Assembly (NCBI RefSeq): GCF_023053635.1
Contig: NC_086178.1
Span: forward strand, 92,116,226 to 92,180,225
Length of the DNA: 64,000 nucleotides
Direction of reading: 5' to 3'
From: Elgaria multicarinata webbii
Lineage: Eukaryota; Chordata; Lepidosauria; Squamata; Anguidae
The first letter of the stretch is position 1; every line of letters starts with the position of its first letter. Shown here in pieces: positions 34,277 to 45,689 of the stretch. The position numbers and the translations under genes are program-made. The notes beneath the pieces were generated by a model. That model saw nothing but the letters and a program-made list of their open reading frames with translations. It did no database searches and was not told where the DNA came from.

Positions 34277-35849
34277 GGGAAGTCAGAGAAAAATAAAATG
34301 GTTTAGCTATTATATTGCTTTTTGTGTGTCTACTGTATTTTTTACGAAAAGGGAAACAAGTTCTTCTTTCTCTAAATGCTGAGCTGCTGCCCCCATTGCA
34401 CACAACCATTCAAGAGATGCTGATTTAAAGGCTCATTTCTTTTTGTTTTTTTAAGCTCTTGGAACAGCAACTTGCAAATGCAGAGAGAAGTCTGACATTG
34501 TAAATTGCAAGGTAAAAAATATTGCTCTGGAGGCGTGAATGGTAAAGACCAGGAGGAGAATGTAAAGGAAGGGGTTATGGGTCTTGGAGTTGTTATTTGT
34601 AAGTAGGGCACAATGTTTCTGCATGGATGTCAAAAAGAAAGCAGTAGTCAAATAGTGGCAAATCTTCTAAGGAGGCAGCTAAGTAGGGTTTGTGTGGAAT
34701 GATAGCTCTCCTGACAAAGGAAGAGCTCCAATTGTATATTTAAAATAACCAAATCATCTAGTTAAACCAAATGTACTAATTCTGCACCAACATTCCATGC
34801 CAAATTGAATTCTGAATGAATGAGTGACCACTGTATCTTCTAAGATGAAATGCAGTTGACCAATGCCAATTTCACCTTGATTATTTAAATAGGAATGAAA
34901 ATGTGGCATATATATCTGCCTAGTTAATGCATGGAAAGCACTTAACACTGTAAATGGTATGCTCTGCTTACCCTGTTATGTGTTTTCATTCATTTAATGC
35001 CAAAAATGAGCACAAAACTGTTCAGTGTATAGATACGTTCTCTGGCTGGATTCTCATCCAAGTAGGATCATCAGGGCAAAAGATAAGGAAAAGGGGAAAT
35101 GTGAAAAGGAGTCACAAAGCTGGTGGAAAAGATGATCCACGCCATGTTCATTATGGAAAGTTGCTTAAGACAAAAATCAACAACTGTTATGTGTACTTGG
35201 TAATTACTATTTTTTGTGAACTGCCTACCTCTTATAATGACCCAGAAAGGTATATGCTAGTATTGCTACTAATTCAATGCACATTTCAAGGGTCTTGCTC
35301 AGACATTACATCCATAAGAATCTTGCAGGACCTGAATGAATTTGTGTAAGAATACTGATGTACACATATGTTTAGTCTACAACAAATACCCAGTATGAAA
35401 GGGGGGGGGATTCCTTTGTAACATGCAAATTTTATATCCAACTTTTCAATTTTCACTACCTAGGAAAATATTTAATCCTAACCAGCTCGGCTTCCTGAAT
35501 CAGCTTGTTAATTCCAGTTATTTGAATTTAGTTTTGTACTAATGTTTGGCAGTTATTCGATGTCCCAAGTTTTGCATACTAAAAGATGGGTGTGATTGGT
35601 TTGTCAAAACGATCTAGAACGAGCCAAGACTTGTGCTAGCTGCAAAAACACATGGTTCAATATTATAAAAACATTTTAAAAGAGAAAGAGGATGTGATGA
35701 CCGCCTGCCTTTTAAACCTCTGTGCTCAGACCCTCTGCAGAGACTGGCAGTGGATGAATCCAGGAGCTGGAATTTAAATTCCCATGAATCATTCTAGAGT
35801 ATTTCTTATACCATTTCTAGTGTTTTGTTCCTCATATTAACACATTGTA
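34277..35849. other. intronic, nothing recognised
   Basis: It includes a 131-codon frame at 34954-35349 that I cannot match to any protein family. There are no splice or codon-use signs of an exon. Confidence 0.4.
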
Positions 35850-35990
35850 TTCATTTAAAATGCTTATAGACCATCCTTTTATCAAATCACAGGGAAGTGT
35901 ACAAAATTCAGTAAACCTACAATTAAAATAAAATATGAAGATAAAAACAAACAAAACCAGCAAATGTTTTGTGAAGAGATTATTTTCCTT
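35850..35990 (-). mobile_element. L2-like LINE tail
   Basis: TAGACCATCCTTTTATCAAA and then GTGTACAAAATTCAGTAAAC followed by A-rich DNA resemble a decayed minus-strand L2 3' end. Confidence 0.35.
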
Positions 35991-36339
35991 TGACACCAAG
36001 AACACAATAAAAGGTCCTGAATCAATACTTCATGATGGTAAAAGGCTTGTATACCCAAGAGTGGGCATAAACTTTGAACCCTCCAAGTGTAATAGCCTAT
36101 TCCAGAATCCTTTAAATATATCAAGACGGGAGATACCACAAACAGAGAGGGATCCAAAAAAACACATGTGAATTCTTGCTAAGGGCTTGCAATATCCTGG
36201 TTGAATTTCTGAATTTTTGTTTCTTTGAACAGCAGACTGCCCTGCCCTGCCCTGCCACATCTTAAACTGTTTCTGACAATCCCCTTAATTTCAAAAACAT
36301 TTTGGCATGTGGTAGTTGTGGTGCTGGCCTAACGCTGTT

Positions 36340-36410
36340 GGGGCATCACAGAGAGCTTTGGCTATGGGGCAGTATATAAATGTAATAAAACAAATAAATA
36401 AATAAACTAA
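36340..36410 (+). mobile_element. L2-type LINE terminal fragment
   Basis: CATCACAGAGAGCTTTGGCT, then ATGGGGCAGTATATAAATGT and a (AAAT)n tail: only the last ~70 bp of the element. Confidence 0.65.
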
Positions 36411-36747
36411 TTTCAAGTTTCTTTGAATTCTCACCATAGTTTAGGGACATCACAGCAATAACAAGCATCATGCAACAATTCAGTTTCTGTAACTATCATA
36501 TCCCTCCCCTGCCAAATGCTCTCTAGATTGAAACTTTACCTGTATGGAAAGCTGAAACATTAATGTAGACAGAATTCACCAGCGAGTCTTGGGAATTGCT
36601 TGCTTAATATAACTAACTTCCTTAGAAAAGACAACACAGAACTAAAAGGGCTGTGTCTTTGTGAATAATGTAAATTGCTTTTCCACTTTATGTTGCTTTT
36701 TAAAGGCACTCAAGGGGTGGGAGAGAGTAGCATTTCCTTCCTCTCCA

Positions 36748-36990
36748 AGAGCTCCATCACATCTAAGGTAGAAATGCGTGGCTCCCGACGTCGCTTCCTG
36801 AAAACAGGAAGTAACGAGGCCCATTCAGTCTGGCAGGAGAGAGCAGCAACCAGACTTTTTCTGGGGGGTTTTGCAGTGCAAGAAAGGCCAGAAGGGGCGG
36901 AAGATGCACGAGAGGCAGACAACGTCATGTGAGCAATCTGTGAGTGCCCAGTGATGAGCGTGCAGTAAAACGCTCGTTGGATGGAGCTCT
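36748..36990. mobile_element. non-autonomous DNA element, AGAGCTCCATC family, copy 1
   Basis: The left end AGAGCTCCATCACATCTAAG and the right end CGTTGGATGGAGCTCT are inverted repeats. An inner GAAAACAGGAAGTAAC hairpin and AAAGGCCAGAAGGGGCGGAA are shared with the copy at 38145. It is non-coding. Confidence 0.65.
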
Positions 36991-38144
36991 AAATCTAGCA
37001 AGCTGTAAATGTGGATTGGACTCCTAGCATTTTCATGGAATTTAAATTCAAGAGGAGTCTAGCAACTTGGCATGTAAGAGGTTTCCATCTTGGTGAGACA
37101 CGTAAAACGTTCCCACTCCATCCAATTAGCTTTCTTCCCTTACCTGAATACGTGTGTCGGTGACTCATTTATCCAAAAGAGAAGAAAACAGTTATATGGA
37201 CAGACCCCACTCAGCAACAGATTTCTAAATCTCAGTTGAGTGTTGCTTCAGGAATTAATTTATCGGCTGTGGTTCCTGAAGCACCCCTCAAGCCAGATAA
37301 CACAAAGTGGTACCATTGCCCAAACGGAACTGGAGAATAACAAAACATTAGAATGATGAAACAAGCAAGACACATCAGCAAATACAAGTAGGATGATTAG
37401 AAATACAATAGAAATAGTGGCTAGCATTTTTAAAGTTCTATTTCTCTTAATCAGTAAAGAAGTCACTGTTGAGTTCTTTTAGTTACCTAGCTGGCAAGCA
37501 TGATTAGCAGAGCTTGGGTACTCATGTTTGGTAAACTTCTCATTCTCCCAGGTTTTCTCTGTTCAGCCATGTCAAAATCTCACTATTTATAATATTCTAC
37601 CTAGCATTCACTCTAGTTCCTCTTTGACATACATCTATGCAATTTGACTAAAGTGGGAGCTTTGGACTATGACATAGCTCCTACCCATGCCCTCAGGAGG
37701 GCATCTCCCTAATGTATCCAGAAGGACCCTTGTGAAGGTCCATCTCCTCATGAGCTGATGAGATTTCATTTCCAAGAATTAACTAACCCACCTGTGGCAG
37801 ACTCTCTTGCCCCAGTTCCAAGAACACATTTTTGCACTGACAGCTCGCTTATAGCATATACATCATTCTGCATTTACAGTCAGCACACAGATTATAATGA
37901 ATAACTCCACATAAAATACAATGAATTCTTGTCAACAATACAGATTACTTTGGATCATATTGGATAGTCCATGCTTCTGTGTGAACTTCTTCCCCATTGC
38001 TTTATTTGGAAGTTGCAAAATGCAGCCTTTTCTTGCAAAACTTTTCAACTGCAGTTTGGCTTAGATCAGTTTTTGTTGAGACTGGAACTTCCCATAAAAC
38101 CAACAAAGAGAAAAACAAGTTGACTTTAAAAGGTGGAGAATCTA
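36991..38144. other. intronic, nothing recognised
   Basis: AT-rich, with no element, exon or RNA gene seen. Confidence 0.45.
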
Positions 38145-38502
38145 AGAGCTTCATCAGGCAGGAGGAAATCATGGTTCCATACCGTCACTTCTCTGCCCCC
38201 ACTTCTGTCGCACAATATTTCCTCTTTGTCAAATGAGAAGAAATAAGACGTGAACAACAATCCCATGGCCCATTCAGTGGGTGTTTTAATTGCACTACTT
38301 CTCCTGCACACAGCAGGAGATCACAGCAAGTTCTGTTGCTAAAAATAAATCGGACTTACTGGGGTCTTTTTTTGTCATGGGAAAGAAGGCCAGAAAGAGT
38401 GGGAGACGCATGGGAGGCGGATGACATGGTGAATAGGACCTACAAAAATCCATGAGTGCTCAGTAATGAGCATGCTATAAAACGTTAGTCTGATGATCAC
38501 CT
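38145..38502. mobile_element. non-autonomous DNA element, AGAGCTCCATC family, copy 2
   Basis: The left end AGAGCTTCATCAGGCAGGAG resembles copy 1's left end. AAGGCCAGAAAGAGTGGGAG, GACGCATGGGAGGCGGATGA and CAGTAATGAGCATGCTATAA match blocks of copy 1 in the same order. The right end GATGATCACCT is worn. Confidence 0.6.
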
Positions 38503-39935
38503 AATAAGTAATGCCACACTATCCAAATCCATCATGGAAATTTTACAGAAACACCTGTCTACTAGTACCCTATGTTTATCCCAATTCACTAGGAGTTGCT
38601 CCTTTGGGTTTTGGGGGGGGGGGGGTTTGGCCTAAATAATAACCAAAGCCAACAAACCAGGCCACGCTATGATTTTAGTTTTGTAATCAGCATAAAATTT
38701 TGTTTAACAATCCACCTAATTCATTACCTTTAAAAAATCATAATGGCTGCTGATGTTCTTGGGTGACCATAGTTTGGTAGTTGGAAATTGGGAATTGGGA
38801 AGATGGACAATATAGATGAATGAATGTAGGTAGTTGTGGGATTCGTGTCATGTTTGTAGCAAGGCTAGCAATTTTGTCTTGTCTTCCCAACCATTCAGTA
38901 ATATAGACAAATGAAAAGGAGAATGCAGAACAAGGACACTACTACAACATCAATGGTCAACATCAGACCAAGAAATCCCTGAACTCCTTTCCCCAAAATT
39001 CCTCATCTTCACCTTGTCAATTATCATTCCCATGAAAAACCTTTCTGCATCCTAGATGTTATTTTGTGTATTGTTCAATTAAAATTATTTACTTCTTTAG
39101 TATCTGCTCCAATTCTGTAAGCATATGCATATATAATAGGCACATTTTAACCAAATGATTCCTATATAGCAATTCTATTCCTCTTTTGAAATTCTGTGGT
39201 AATTGCTTATGATTTGGCAGTCGCCTTTTCTTTATTGGGAGTGTGATGCTTTTGATTAATTTTATTGTAGGGAAGCAACATAGACCCAAGGCAACTTAGT
39301 GCTTCTAAACACTCTGTTGCCATATTTCATTCTGTTCCCCCCTCCCACTGGTGTAACAAAATGTATGCTCAGATAATCCATGCCTACACTTTTCCTGGAG
39401 GCATAGTACTGGTTTGCATCTTAATGTTCTTCCCTGCACCTTAATGTTCTTCCCTGAACATCACAGCCGTGCTCAGGGTATAGATGGGATTGTGTGCCCT
39501 CTACTGGGTACAATCAACTAGGATTTCATTTGCACGCACCCAATGGAAATGAAAGGTGTTTTTTTCTTTATGCAAGCCTTATTCGTGTTAGTAGAGCTTT
39601 CCCATCTTTACATTTTGTACTTAAAAGTTCTTGTTGAAATCTTGGTTTTGACAATCCTGCTGTCCTTACTTTATTTAGTTCAGTAACCCATCCCATCCCC
39701 AAAGTTCAGGTGGCTAATATTTTAAAAGAAAATTAAAATTCATTTAAAGCAGAATGAAATTAAATCTCTTCTATACCATGAAAAAATTGCTGTCGTAATC
39801 AAAACACCTGAAGGTCATCCCAAAAGGAAAGGTGCTCATGATGGTTCCAAAAAGTTCATAAGTCTGAACTCCAATGATACAAAGAAAAAGAATTATTCAT
39901 TGTGGCCTTTTCTCTCAAAAAGCTCATTGCACAGG
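38503..39935. other. intronic, mostly unassigned
   Basis: It contains a poly-G run (about 38613-38625) and a small tandem duplication, TTAATGTTCTTCCCTG twice at 39421-39456. Nothing else is recognised. Confidence 0.45.
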
Positions 39936-39939
39936 TAAT

Positions 39940-40092
39940 GGTTTTATATTGAGGCTTTTATATTGTATTTTATATTATGGTTTTATACTGTTGTTTTATA
40001 CTTTGAATGGTTTTAATTTTTGTGAACCGCCCAGAGAGCTCCGGCTATTGGACGGTATAGAAACGTAATAAATAAATAAAAAATAAATAAAT
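39940..40092 (+). mobile_element. L2-type LINE, 3' end
   Basis: T-rich UTR, then TTGTGAACCGCCCAGAGAGC, TCCGGCTATTGGACGGTATA and a TAAATAAATAAA tail. It is a clean copy of the main L2 terminus in this window. Confidence 0.85.
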
Positions 40093-40114
40093 GGTGTTAA
40101 GAGAGCATCCTTGG

Positions 40115-40345
40115 ACCTCATCTACACCAAGTAGGATATTGCACTATGAAAATGGTATATAAAAGGCAGGAGCCACGCTACTGTGTTATAGCGGTATTGA
40201 AGTGCACTGACAACTGTTGGGGCCCATTGACACATACCATATACCATTTTCATACCGCTTTATTCTGCTTGGTGTGGCTCCTGCCTTTTATATACCACTT
40301 TCATACTACTTTCATAGTGCAATATCTTGCTTGGTGTAGATGAGG
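40115..40345. mobile_element. palindromic MITE, CTACACCAAGCAGGATAT family, copy 2
   Basis: Left ACCTCATCTACACCAAGTAG, right TGCTTGGTGTAGATGAGG. It is flanked by CCTTGG at 40109-40114 and 40346-40351, a possible target-site duplication. Its interior is shorter than in copies 1 and 3 and lacks part of one arm. Confidence 0.8.
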
Positions 40346-40374
40346 CCTTGGCTGCCTGGAGAGATTCATGATGG

Positions 40375-40692
40375 AGTATGGAAGAGGAGAAGGAAAGGAA
40401 AGGAACCTCTCGTGCAAGCACTGATTCGTTACTGACTCTTGGAGGGACGCCAGCTTTCGCTGACGTTTTCTTGGCAGGCCTTATAGCAGGGTGGTTTGCC
40501 GTTGCCTTCCCCGGCCGTGATTACCTTTCCCCCAGCTAACTGGGTACTCCTTTTACCGATCTCAGGAGGATGGAAGGCTGAGTCGACCTGAGCCGGCTGC
40601 CTGAAACCAGCTTCCGCTGGGATCAAACTCAGGCCGTGGGGAGAGTTTCAGCTGCAGAAACTGCTGCTTTACCACTCTGCGCCACACGAGGC
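40375..40692 (-). mobile_element. tRNA-derived SINE, GTGGCGCAGAGTGGTAAAG head
   Basis: The reverse complement starts TGTGGCGCAGAGTGGTAAAG (A box) with GAGTTTGATCCCAGC (B box). A long conserved body covers GGTTTGCCGTTGCCTTCC and TGACTCTTGGAGGGACGCC on the plus strand. It is ~320 bp, longer than the Sauria-type SINE, and a common squamate repeat by appearance. Confidence 0.75.
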
Positions 40693-40904
40693 TCATATAA
40701 TGGAAGAGGAGAAGGCAGGCTTAAAGCTGTATTAGCTTTAAGCCTTTTAACTTTAATATATTTTTCATAACCAACACTTTGAATTTTGCCTAGAATGCAA
40801 TAGGGAACTGGTGACCCACTGTGTTTTGCCCAAGCTGAATCTTCCATACAACATCCAAATAAAGCAATATAGAGAATACTGCAATAGTCTAGCCTTAAGA
40901 CTAG

Positions 40905-41097
40905 ACTTTAGACTTTATACTGTTAGTTTTACCCTACCCAGTGCCTGCTTACCCTACCCTGTGCCTGTTTGCATTCTCTTCCCCTCCTTATTGTTTTATT
41001 ATGATTTTATTAGAATGTAAGCCTATGCGGCAGGGTCTTGCTATTTACTGTTTTACTCTGTACAGCACCATGTACATTGATGGCGCTATATAAATAA

Positions 41098-41151
<54 letters not shown>

Positions 41152-41152
41152 T
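40905..41152 (+). mobile_element. LINE 3' end with (AAT)n tail, GCGCTATATAAAT type
   Basis: It reads CCTGTGCCTGTTTGCATTCT, GTAAGCCTATGCGGCAGGGT and GTACAGCACCATGTACATTG, then GCGCTATATAAAT, followed by about 17 AAT units (41098-41151). It is a sense-strand sister of 19955-20230, sharing an internal ACCCTACCC...GTGCCTG duplication. Confidence 0.75.
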
Positions 41153-41659
41153 AAGGCAATAGAGATAGGAACATTAGTCATCAGCACTTCACTTGACAGG
41201 AGTGCAGCCTTGTCACTAGGTGTCATGGCATTGGTCAAAAGTATTCCTGGCCACTCTGTTGAACTTGGCCTTCTGGGTGCAGCTATATCCCCCAGTTTAG
41301 CTAAGGTTATGTATCTGAGTGACCAAGAGAGTACTGGATATTGCAGACAGTTCTAGACATTCCATATCACAGAACATGTCAGTCATTGTGGCAAGTTAGT
41401 TGTGATTCAGCGTTAGGTTGCTTACCTGTATATAGGCCTTGCTGTGGTCAGGCACTAGCTAAGCACAAGTTATTGCACGATTGCAGATGAAACAGAAGCC
41501 AAACTGTGTGTACTGGAATACTAACTGAACCTAATACCATATCTCTGTACGTTCCCATTCAGTGGCTTTGCATACACTTTGAACAGGATGGGTAGATAAG
41601 ACAGGGAAGGTCTCTGGGAGACAACATCCCAATCAAGAAAAAAACAGAACCAATTGAAT
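41153..41659. other. intronic, probably decayed LINE sequence
   Basis: The wording resembles minus-strand L2 coding DNA continuous with the next feature, but I cannot confirm it. Confidence 0.3.
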
Positions 41660-41960
41660 AATCCTGCAAGTCCCTGCAAGGCTGCATAATTGCATCACTA
41701 ACACTTCATAACAAGTATATCAAAGACCTCAGAACAATTTAACAGGATAAATAAGGTGTGATTGCTCCTATCAATCTCTAGGTGGAGATAACTGACACAG
41801 TTCAGAAGCACAGTTTCAATGCTGTGCCTAGGCTGAAAGCCAGAAGAGCTGTACTGTTCTGAAAATGCAATTTTAATTATAGTATTCATTATTCACAGCT
41901 GCATCAGTTCAGACTTCTAAATATTTGCTACCAAAGCAGCCCATTCAGTGCTTTGCACAT
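41660..41960 (-). mobile_element. L2-type LINE, reverse transcriptase fragment
   Basis: The minus-strand frame at 41698-41889 reads SSGFQPRHSIETVLLNC followed by SNHTLFILLNCSEVFDILV. This matches the layout of the L2 RT motif QSGFRPG.STETALL...LLVLLDLSAAFDTV, with the catalytic Asp replaced (LLNCSEVFD). It is a dead internal fragment. Confidence 0.65.
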
Positions 41961-42209
41961 TTTCCTATCATCATGGCCTACGAAACTCCAGTGTATATTG
42001 GACAACAAGCAACTAATTTTACCCTCTGTTATAATAGATCCTTGACAACAACTGCCCCATAGATTGATGCCAGTTTGTACACCAGTTTCTAAAAACTGGT
42101 GTACAAAACTTAGTTAACCAAATCTAAACTCAGGTGATGGGTGAGAAGCACTTATTCTCTTCTCTTCGGCAGCTAATATAGCCTTGCTGACTCAGCAGCA
42201 AGGGGCTAG

Positions 42210-42301
42210 GTGTGTGTGTTTGTGTGTGTGTGAAGAGTAATTGACGAAATGTTTCTCATACAGCAGCAAGAGGCAGGTAAGAGGCACACTGAGTCCAGTG
42301 T

Positions 42302-42339
<38 letters not shown>
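42210..42339. repeat. two (GT)n microsatellites
   Basis: GT runs at about 42211-42231 and 42299-42339, each with a single T-rich interruption. Both lie within 450 bp of the CDH23 start exon. Confidence 0.93.
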
Positions 42340-42341
<2 letters not shown>

Positions 42342-42649
42342 AGACCTATTTATTGAGTAACTCTGGGGAGGGGGTGTAAAAAACAATCTCTATCTTTACA
42401 CTAAAATAGCCCATTCAAAATGTAATTGAAACACTGGGAACTATTACCTTTAATTCAGTGGCTTTGCTCTTCTCTACATCATTAATAAATATTTTTGTGT
42501 TTGTTTGGAGTCCAATGTTTTTTCTGCTTTAATACATTCTGAAGTGTAATCCTAGGTTTCACTTGATGACATGAGTATGCGCTGAGAAGGCCAAATCTTC
42601 TATTAAATACAACAGGACTAAAATGATTAATATCTCTGTTCTCTTCCAG

Positions 42650-42721
42650 GAACCATGAAGTATCATTTTACGGCCAGGAACCTTTTCCTTGCGCTATTGT
42701 TTTTGGAGTCAGTCAGTTTTG
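42650..42721 (+). CDS. CDH23: cadherin-23 exon 2: start codon and signal peptide
   Basis: The exon is bounded by a strong acceptor (CTGTTCTCTTCCAG) and donor (TTTTG|GTGAGT). Five nt of leader precede ATG at 42655, which has A at -3. The 67 coding nt give residues 1-22 plus the first base of Gly23: MKYHFTARNLFLALLFLESV followed by SF. This is a short basic stretch (K, H, R) followed by a hydrophobic core (LFLALLFL), a secretion signal. Human CDH23 also has a 23-residue signal ending in Gly, encoded by a separate short exon joined in phase 1 (from memory). The mature protein is a very large single-pass cadherin of hair-cell tip links. The signal itself is poorly conserved in sequence; its identity rests on the link to exon 3. 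Other ATGs nearby do not fit the splice sites. Confidence 0.85.
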
Positions 42722-42979
42722 GTGAGTACAAATTTCTTTGGGTTCATTGCTAAACCGTTATTTCCCCCCTTCTCATTTTCATACCCCGATGGATTCCTCA
42801 GGAAGGTTGATATAATTTTCCCCTGGATAACTGCATGTCTTGCCCAAATGTGAAGTCTTTCCTCTGGTTATGATAGTGGAAAACCTGAGGCTGCTAATGG
42901 GTTATATAGTCTTGCCTCTCTTCCAGCCTTCCCTTCCATATCCTAATATTTTCTTTACACAGCTTAAGCCACCTACCCC

Positions 42980-43062
42980 ACCTGGTGCATCCAGTTGTGT
43001 TAGACTATGAAAGTTATACTTCAACACATCTGGAAGTGTCAGGTTAGGGAAATCTTGCTTAA
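42980..43062. mobile_element. palindromic MITE, CCTTCCCCAACCTGG family (partial)
   Basis: GGTGCATCCAGTTGTGTTAG then ACACATCTGGAAGTGTCAGG and TTAGGGAA: compact and worn. Confidence 0.5.
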
Positions 43063-43299
43063 GTAGTAGCAAATGTGATATGATTATGGAGCTGATCTAG
43101 GAAGCAATTTGCCACATTCTGGCAACTGAGTGAGATTATTATAATTAATGTGTGTGGGGAAAGCACTGTATAAACTTTGTAGGAGACCTTGCTAAGTTCT
43201 GGACTATTAGTTTCATGCACAAATTCCAGGTTAATGTTTGTTAGGCACAGCTCATCAGTCAAGTGGCCATTGTAGCTTCTACCTTATGTAACATTGAGG

Positions 43300-43632
43300 G
43301 AAGCTGTCCTTGGGACCAGACAGCCTTCAAGGTAGGGAGGACTGTCTGCACACCTCCCATAATGCAATGGATTGAGGACCTAATAACTTTATCAACTTTT
43401 GAACGAGTGTTATATAGACACAACTTGCAAGTGGATAAATACACGGATATTTGGTCTGCTTTTCTTGAAACCTTTGTATAACTCTCCCCCCCTTTTTTTA
43501 ATGGTTCATATGATGGAAATGATGGTAATTCTATATAAACAATGTATGGTCCCCTCCCCCTGTTTTCATGATGTATTTTCTGGTTTGTTTGTTGATATTC
43601 ACAATAAAAAAGTTTAAAAATTAAAAAAAAGG
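43300..43632 (+). mobile_element. L1 LINE 3' end with poly(A)
   Basis: The coding end reads LSTFERVLYRHNLQVDKYTD followed by IWSAFLETFV, the usual C-terminal layout of L1 ORF2 (short helix, then ..F..IW..F). A ~140-bp UTR and an AATAAAAAAGTTTAAAAATT AAAAAAAA tail follow. It sits about 580 bp downstream of CDH23 exon 2, in the same sense. Confidence 0.75.
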
Positions 43633-43973
43633 CAGGGACAAAAAATGTTGCTGTCCAGTTTACTGAAAAGGAACTATTCAAATAATAAAATTATTTAAGA
43701 AACTATTCTAATGTATCTGACTCCTTCAAATGCAAACATTATTCTGATTGCTCTTCTCTGCTTTATTTTACACAAATTATTATCCATGCTGATTACGGTG
43801 AGAACAGAACTGGAAAGGGATGCACTATGAATAGTCACTGTTTCTTAACCTGGAATTAAAATGATGTTACTAGAGACATGGAACATATTCTAAGCAGTGG
43901 AGCCGTGCCAACATTGCTCCTTCATTGACTGTGAAAAATGCCAGGTTTACTGTTGTTAAGAATACATAGTGAC
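43633..43973. other. intronic, nothing recognised
   Basis: No repeat or exon is identified. Confidence 0.45.
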
Positions 43974-44480
43974 TGGGTTCAGACAACATGATATCCAATG
44001 GTATTTGAAATAGTCAACGGTTGGTTATTTAACCCACCGTGGGTTATTGTGTTGTGTGGAGGGATTTTTTTAACCAACAGTTGGATATTTGGCTGAAATA
44101 ATCAATGCAAATAACCAACACTGCAGAATTGGCTATTTGAACCACTGGTGGTTATTATGTTGTGTGGTGGGCACTGTTGGTTATTTCATTGGCCACTGAG
44201 TCGCAAGATGAGTGGTCAAAGTGGTGTCTGCCCCTCTAGTCTAGCTGGCAGGATATTTTTTGGCAGCAATGGCTGATGGGATACTAGTGGGAAGACAGAG
44301 AGGAGAGAAGGTGGGGGATGAGTGAGTCAACTCAGCATGGACTAATAGTTAACTCAACACTGATCCTAATCTAGACCATGGTTGATTATTATCATGTTGT
44401 GTGGGAAGTGCCCCCTGAATAAACAACTGTTGGGTTTATTACCTCATTATTGACTATCGTGTTGTCCAAATGCAGCCATT
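43974..44480. mobile_element. MITE with GGGTTCAGACAACATGATA ends
   Basis: The left end TGGGTTCAGACAACATGATA and the right end TATCGTGTTGTCCAAATGCA are inverted. Inside, GGTTATTTAACCCACCGTGG and related TTGGTTATT/AATAACCAAC blocks invert repeatedly. It is ~500 bp and non-coding. Positions 43988-44032 reappear in the loop of the next element. Confidence 0.7.
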
Positions 44481-44563
44481 GTTTGCAGGAAAGGGAAGAG
44501 AAGCTTTCTTGTTGTCTGTGCCAACACATTCCTTTAATTCTGCTGTAAATGATTTTGCCTCTC

Positions 44564-44757
44564 TGGCCTGGTTCAGACAACACGCTAAACCATGCTGCTT
44601 AACCACAAAATGGTTAAGGGAATGCATTATGCATTATGATATCCAATGGTATTTTAAAGAGTCAACGGTTGGTTATTTAATGCATTATGCATTATGCATT
44701 CCCTTAACCATTTTGTGGTTAAGCAGCATGGTTTAGCGTGTTGTCTGAACCAGGCCA
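44564..44757. mobile_element. hairpin MITE with 64-bp perfect arms
   Basis: The left arm (44564-44627, TGGCCTGGTTCAGACAACAC...) and right arm (44694-44757) are exact reverse complements over 64 bp by direct reading. An ATGCATTATG-rich stretch extends the pairing imperfectly. The ~45-bp centre (44636-44680) differs from 43988-44032 at about three positions. A perfect stem implies recent insertion or recent arm correction. Confidence 0.88.
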
Positions 44758-45689
44758 TTGACTCGGGAAATAATTCCTTTCCAGTCTCCATTCAGAAATG
44801 ATCAGAAATAATACCTTGCTGAGAAGTGACAAGAGTTGTTAGCAGCAGAATGCCATTTCTTCTATAGTTTCTTACTTGAAAAATGCCATAAGGAGTCATT
44901 CAGTTTCTCATCCTTTCTCATCCATCTTGAAGGATTGCGCACTAAGAGCTTTCCCCCTTTGTCCTATAGGGGAAAGTGCAACATTTTATTTTCAAGAGGA
45001 GGTTTGGCTGGTATTTGCATGAGTTGATGCTTCTGAAGCCTGAATACAGTTATGGCTAATGGTCAGAAGTTGTTGAATGCAGTGATGGCCACAAAATTGC
45101 AAATTGGAGATCATGCAACACTAAGGGCATTAGCATGAGCTGATAGCCAAGCAGGACAATTGTTCTTATCTTCTGTTTGGTTAACCTCAAAGGAAGGAAT
45201 TGAGGAAATCCTGTTCCTGGGTTTGGAGGTGTTGCGTTCTGATCAGGCTCAATATGGAACATAAGTAAATTTGGGATAACTTTCTTCCCATCACCTACTC
45301 CATTATTATTTAACCATTATTAACACTGAAGTAAGGGCTACTTCACATGGCCACTATTGGAGAGGGTGTGTATGTGTACTGTCAACATGGTGAAAAGCTC
45401 TTGTGAAATTATCCAAATGTGGCAAGATTAATATTTTACCACATCCTGTGGAATGTGCATTATTATATAGTTAAATATATTATGCTGGGGTGCATTTTGG
45501 CAGCATCCCTCTGGAAGTAAGTAGGAAAGAAGCCTTCTGGTGGGTTATCCACTTTAAAAATGAAAAAATGACCAATATGAATAACGGTTGTCTGTTTTTC
45601 TGTGTGAGATAATATACAGTAGGGACTGAACTGGCAGTAACTAACAAGGAATGAGATCTTGGGGATATGGTGGGTAGTCCAATGAAAAT
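44758..45689. other. intronic, nothing recognised
   Basis: Single-copy-looking DNA without motif. Confidence 0.4.

Larger units (their letters stand above)
9041..42649 (+). other. CDH23: CDH23 intron 1 (proposed)
   Basis: It starts with GTAAGG and ends with a pyrimidine-rich tract and acceptor (CTGTTCTCTTCCAG). At 33.6 kb it is packed with fragments of L2, L3/CR1 and L1 and with palindromic MITEs; I see no exon inside. Its status as one intron depends on the exon 1 assignment. Confidence 0.55.

Noticed and set aside
34954-35349. 131-codon plus-strand frame as a gene
   Set aside because: The translation has no recognisable domain and its composition is like random AT-rich DNA; there are no other signs of a gene nearby.
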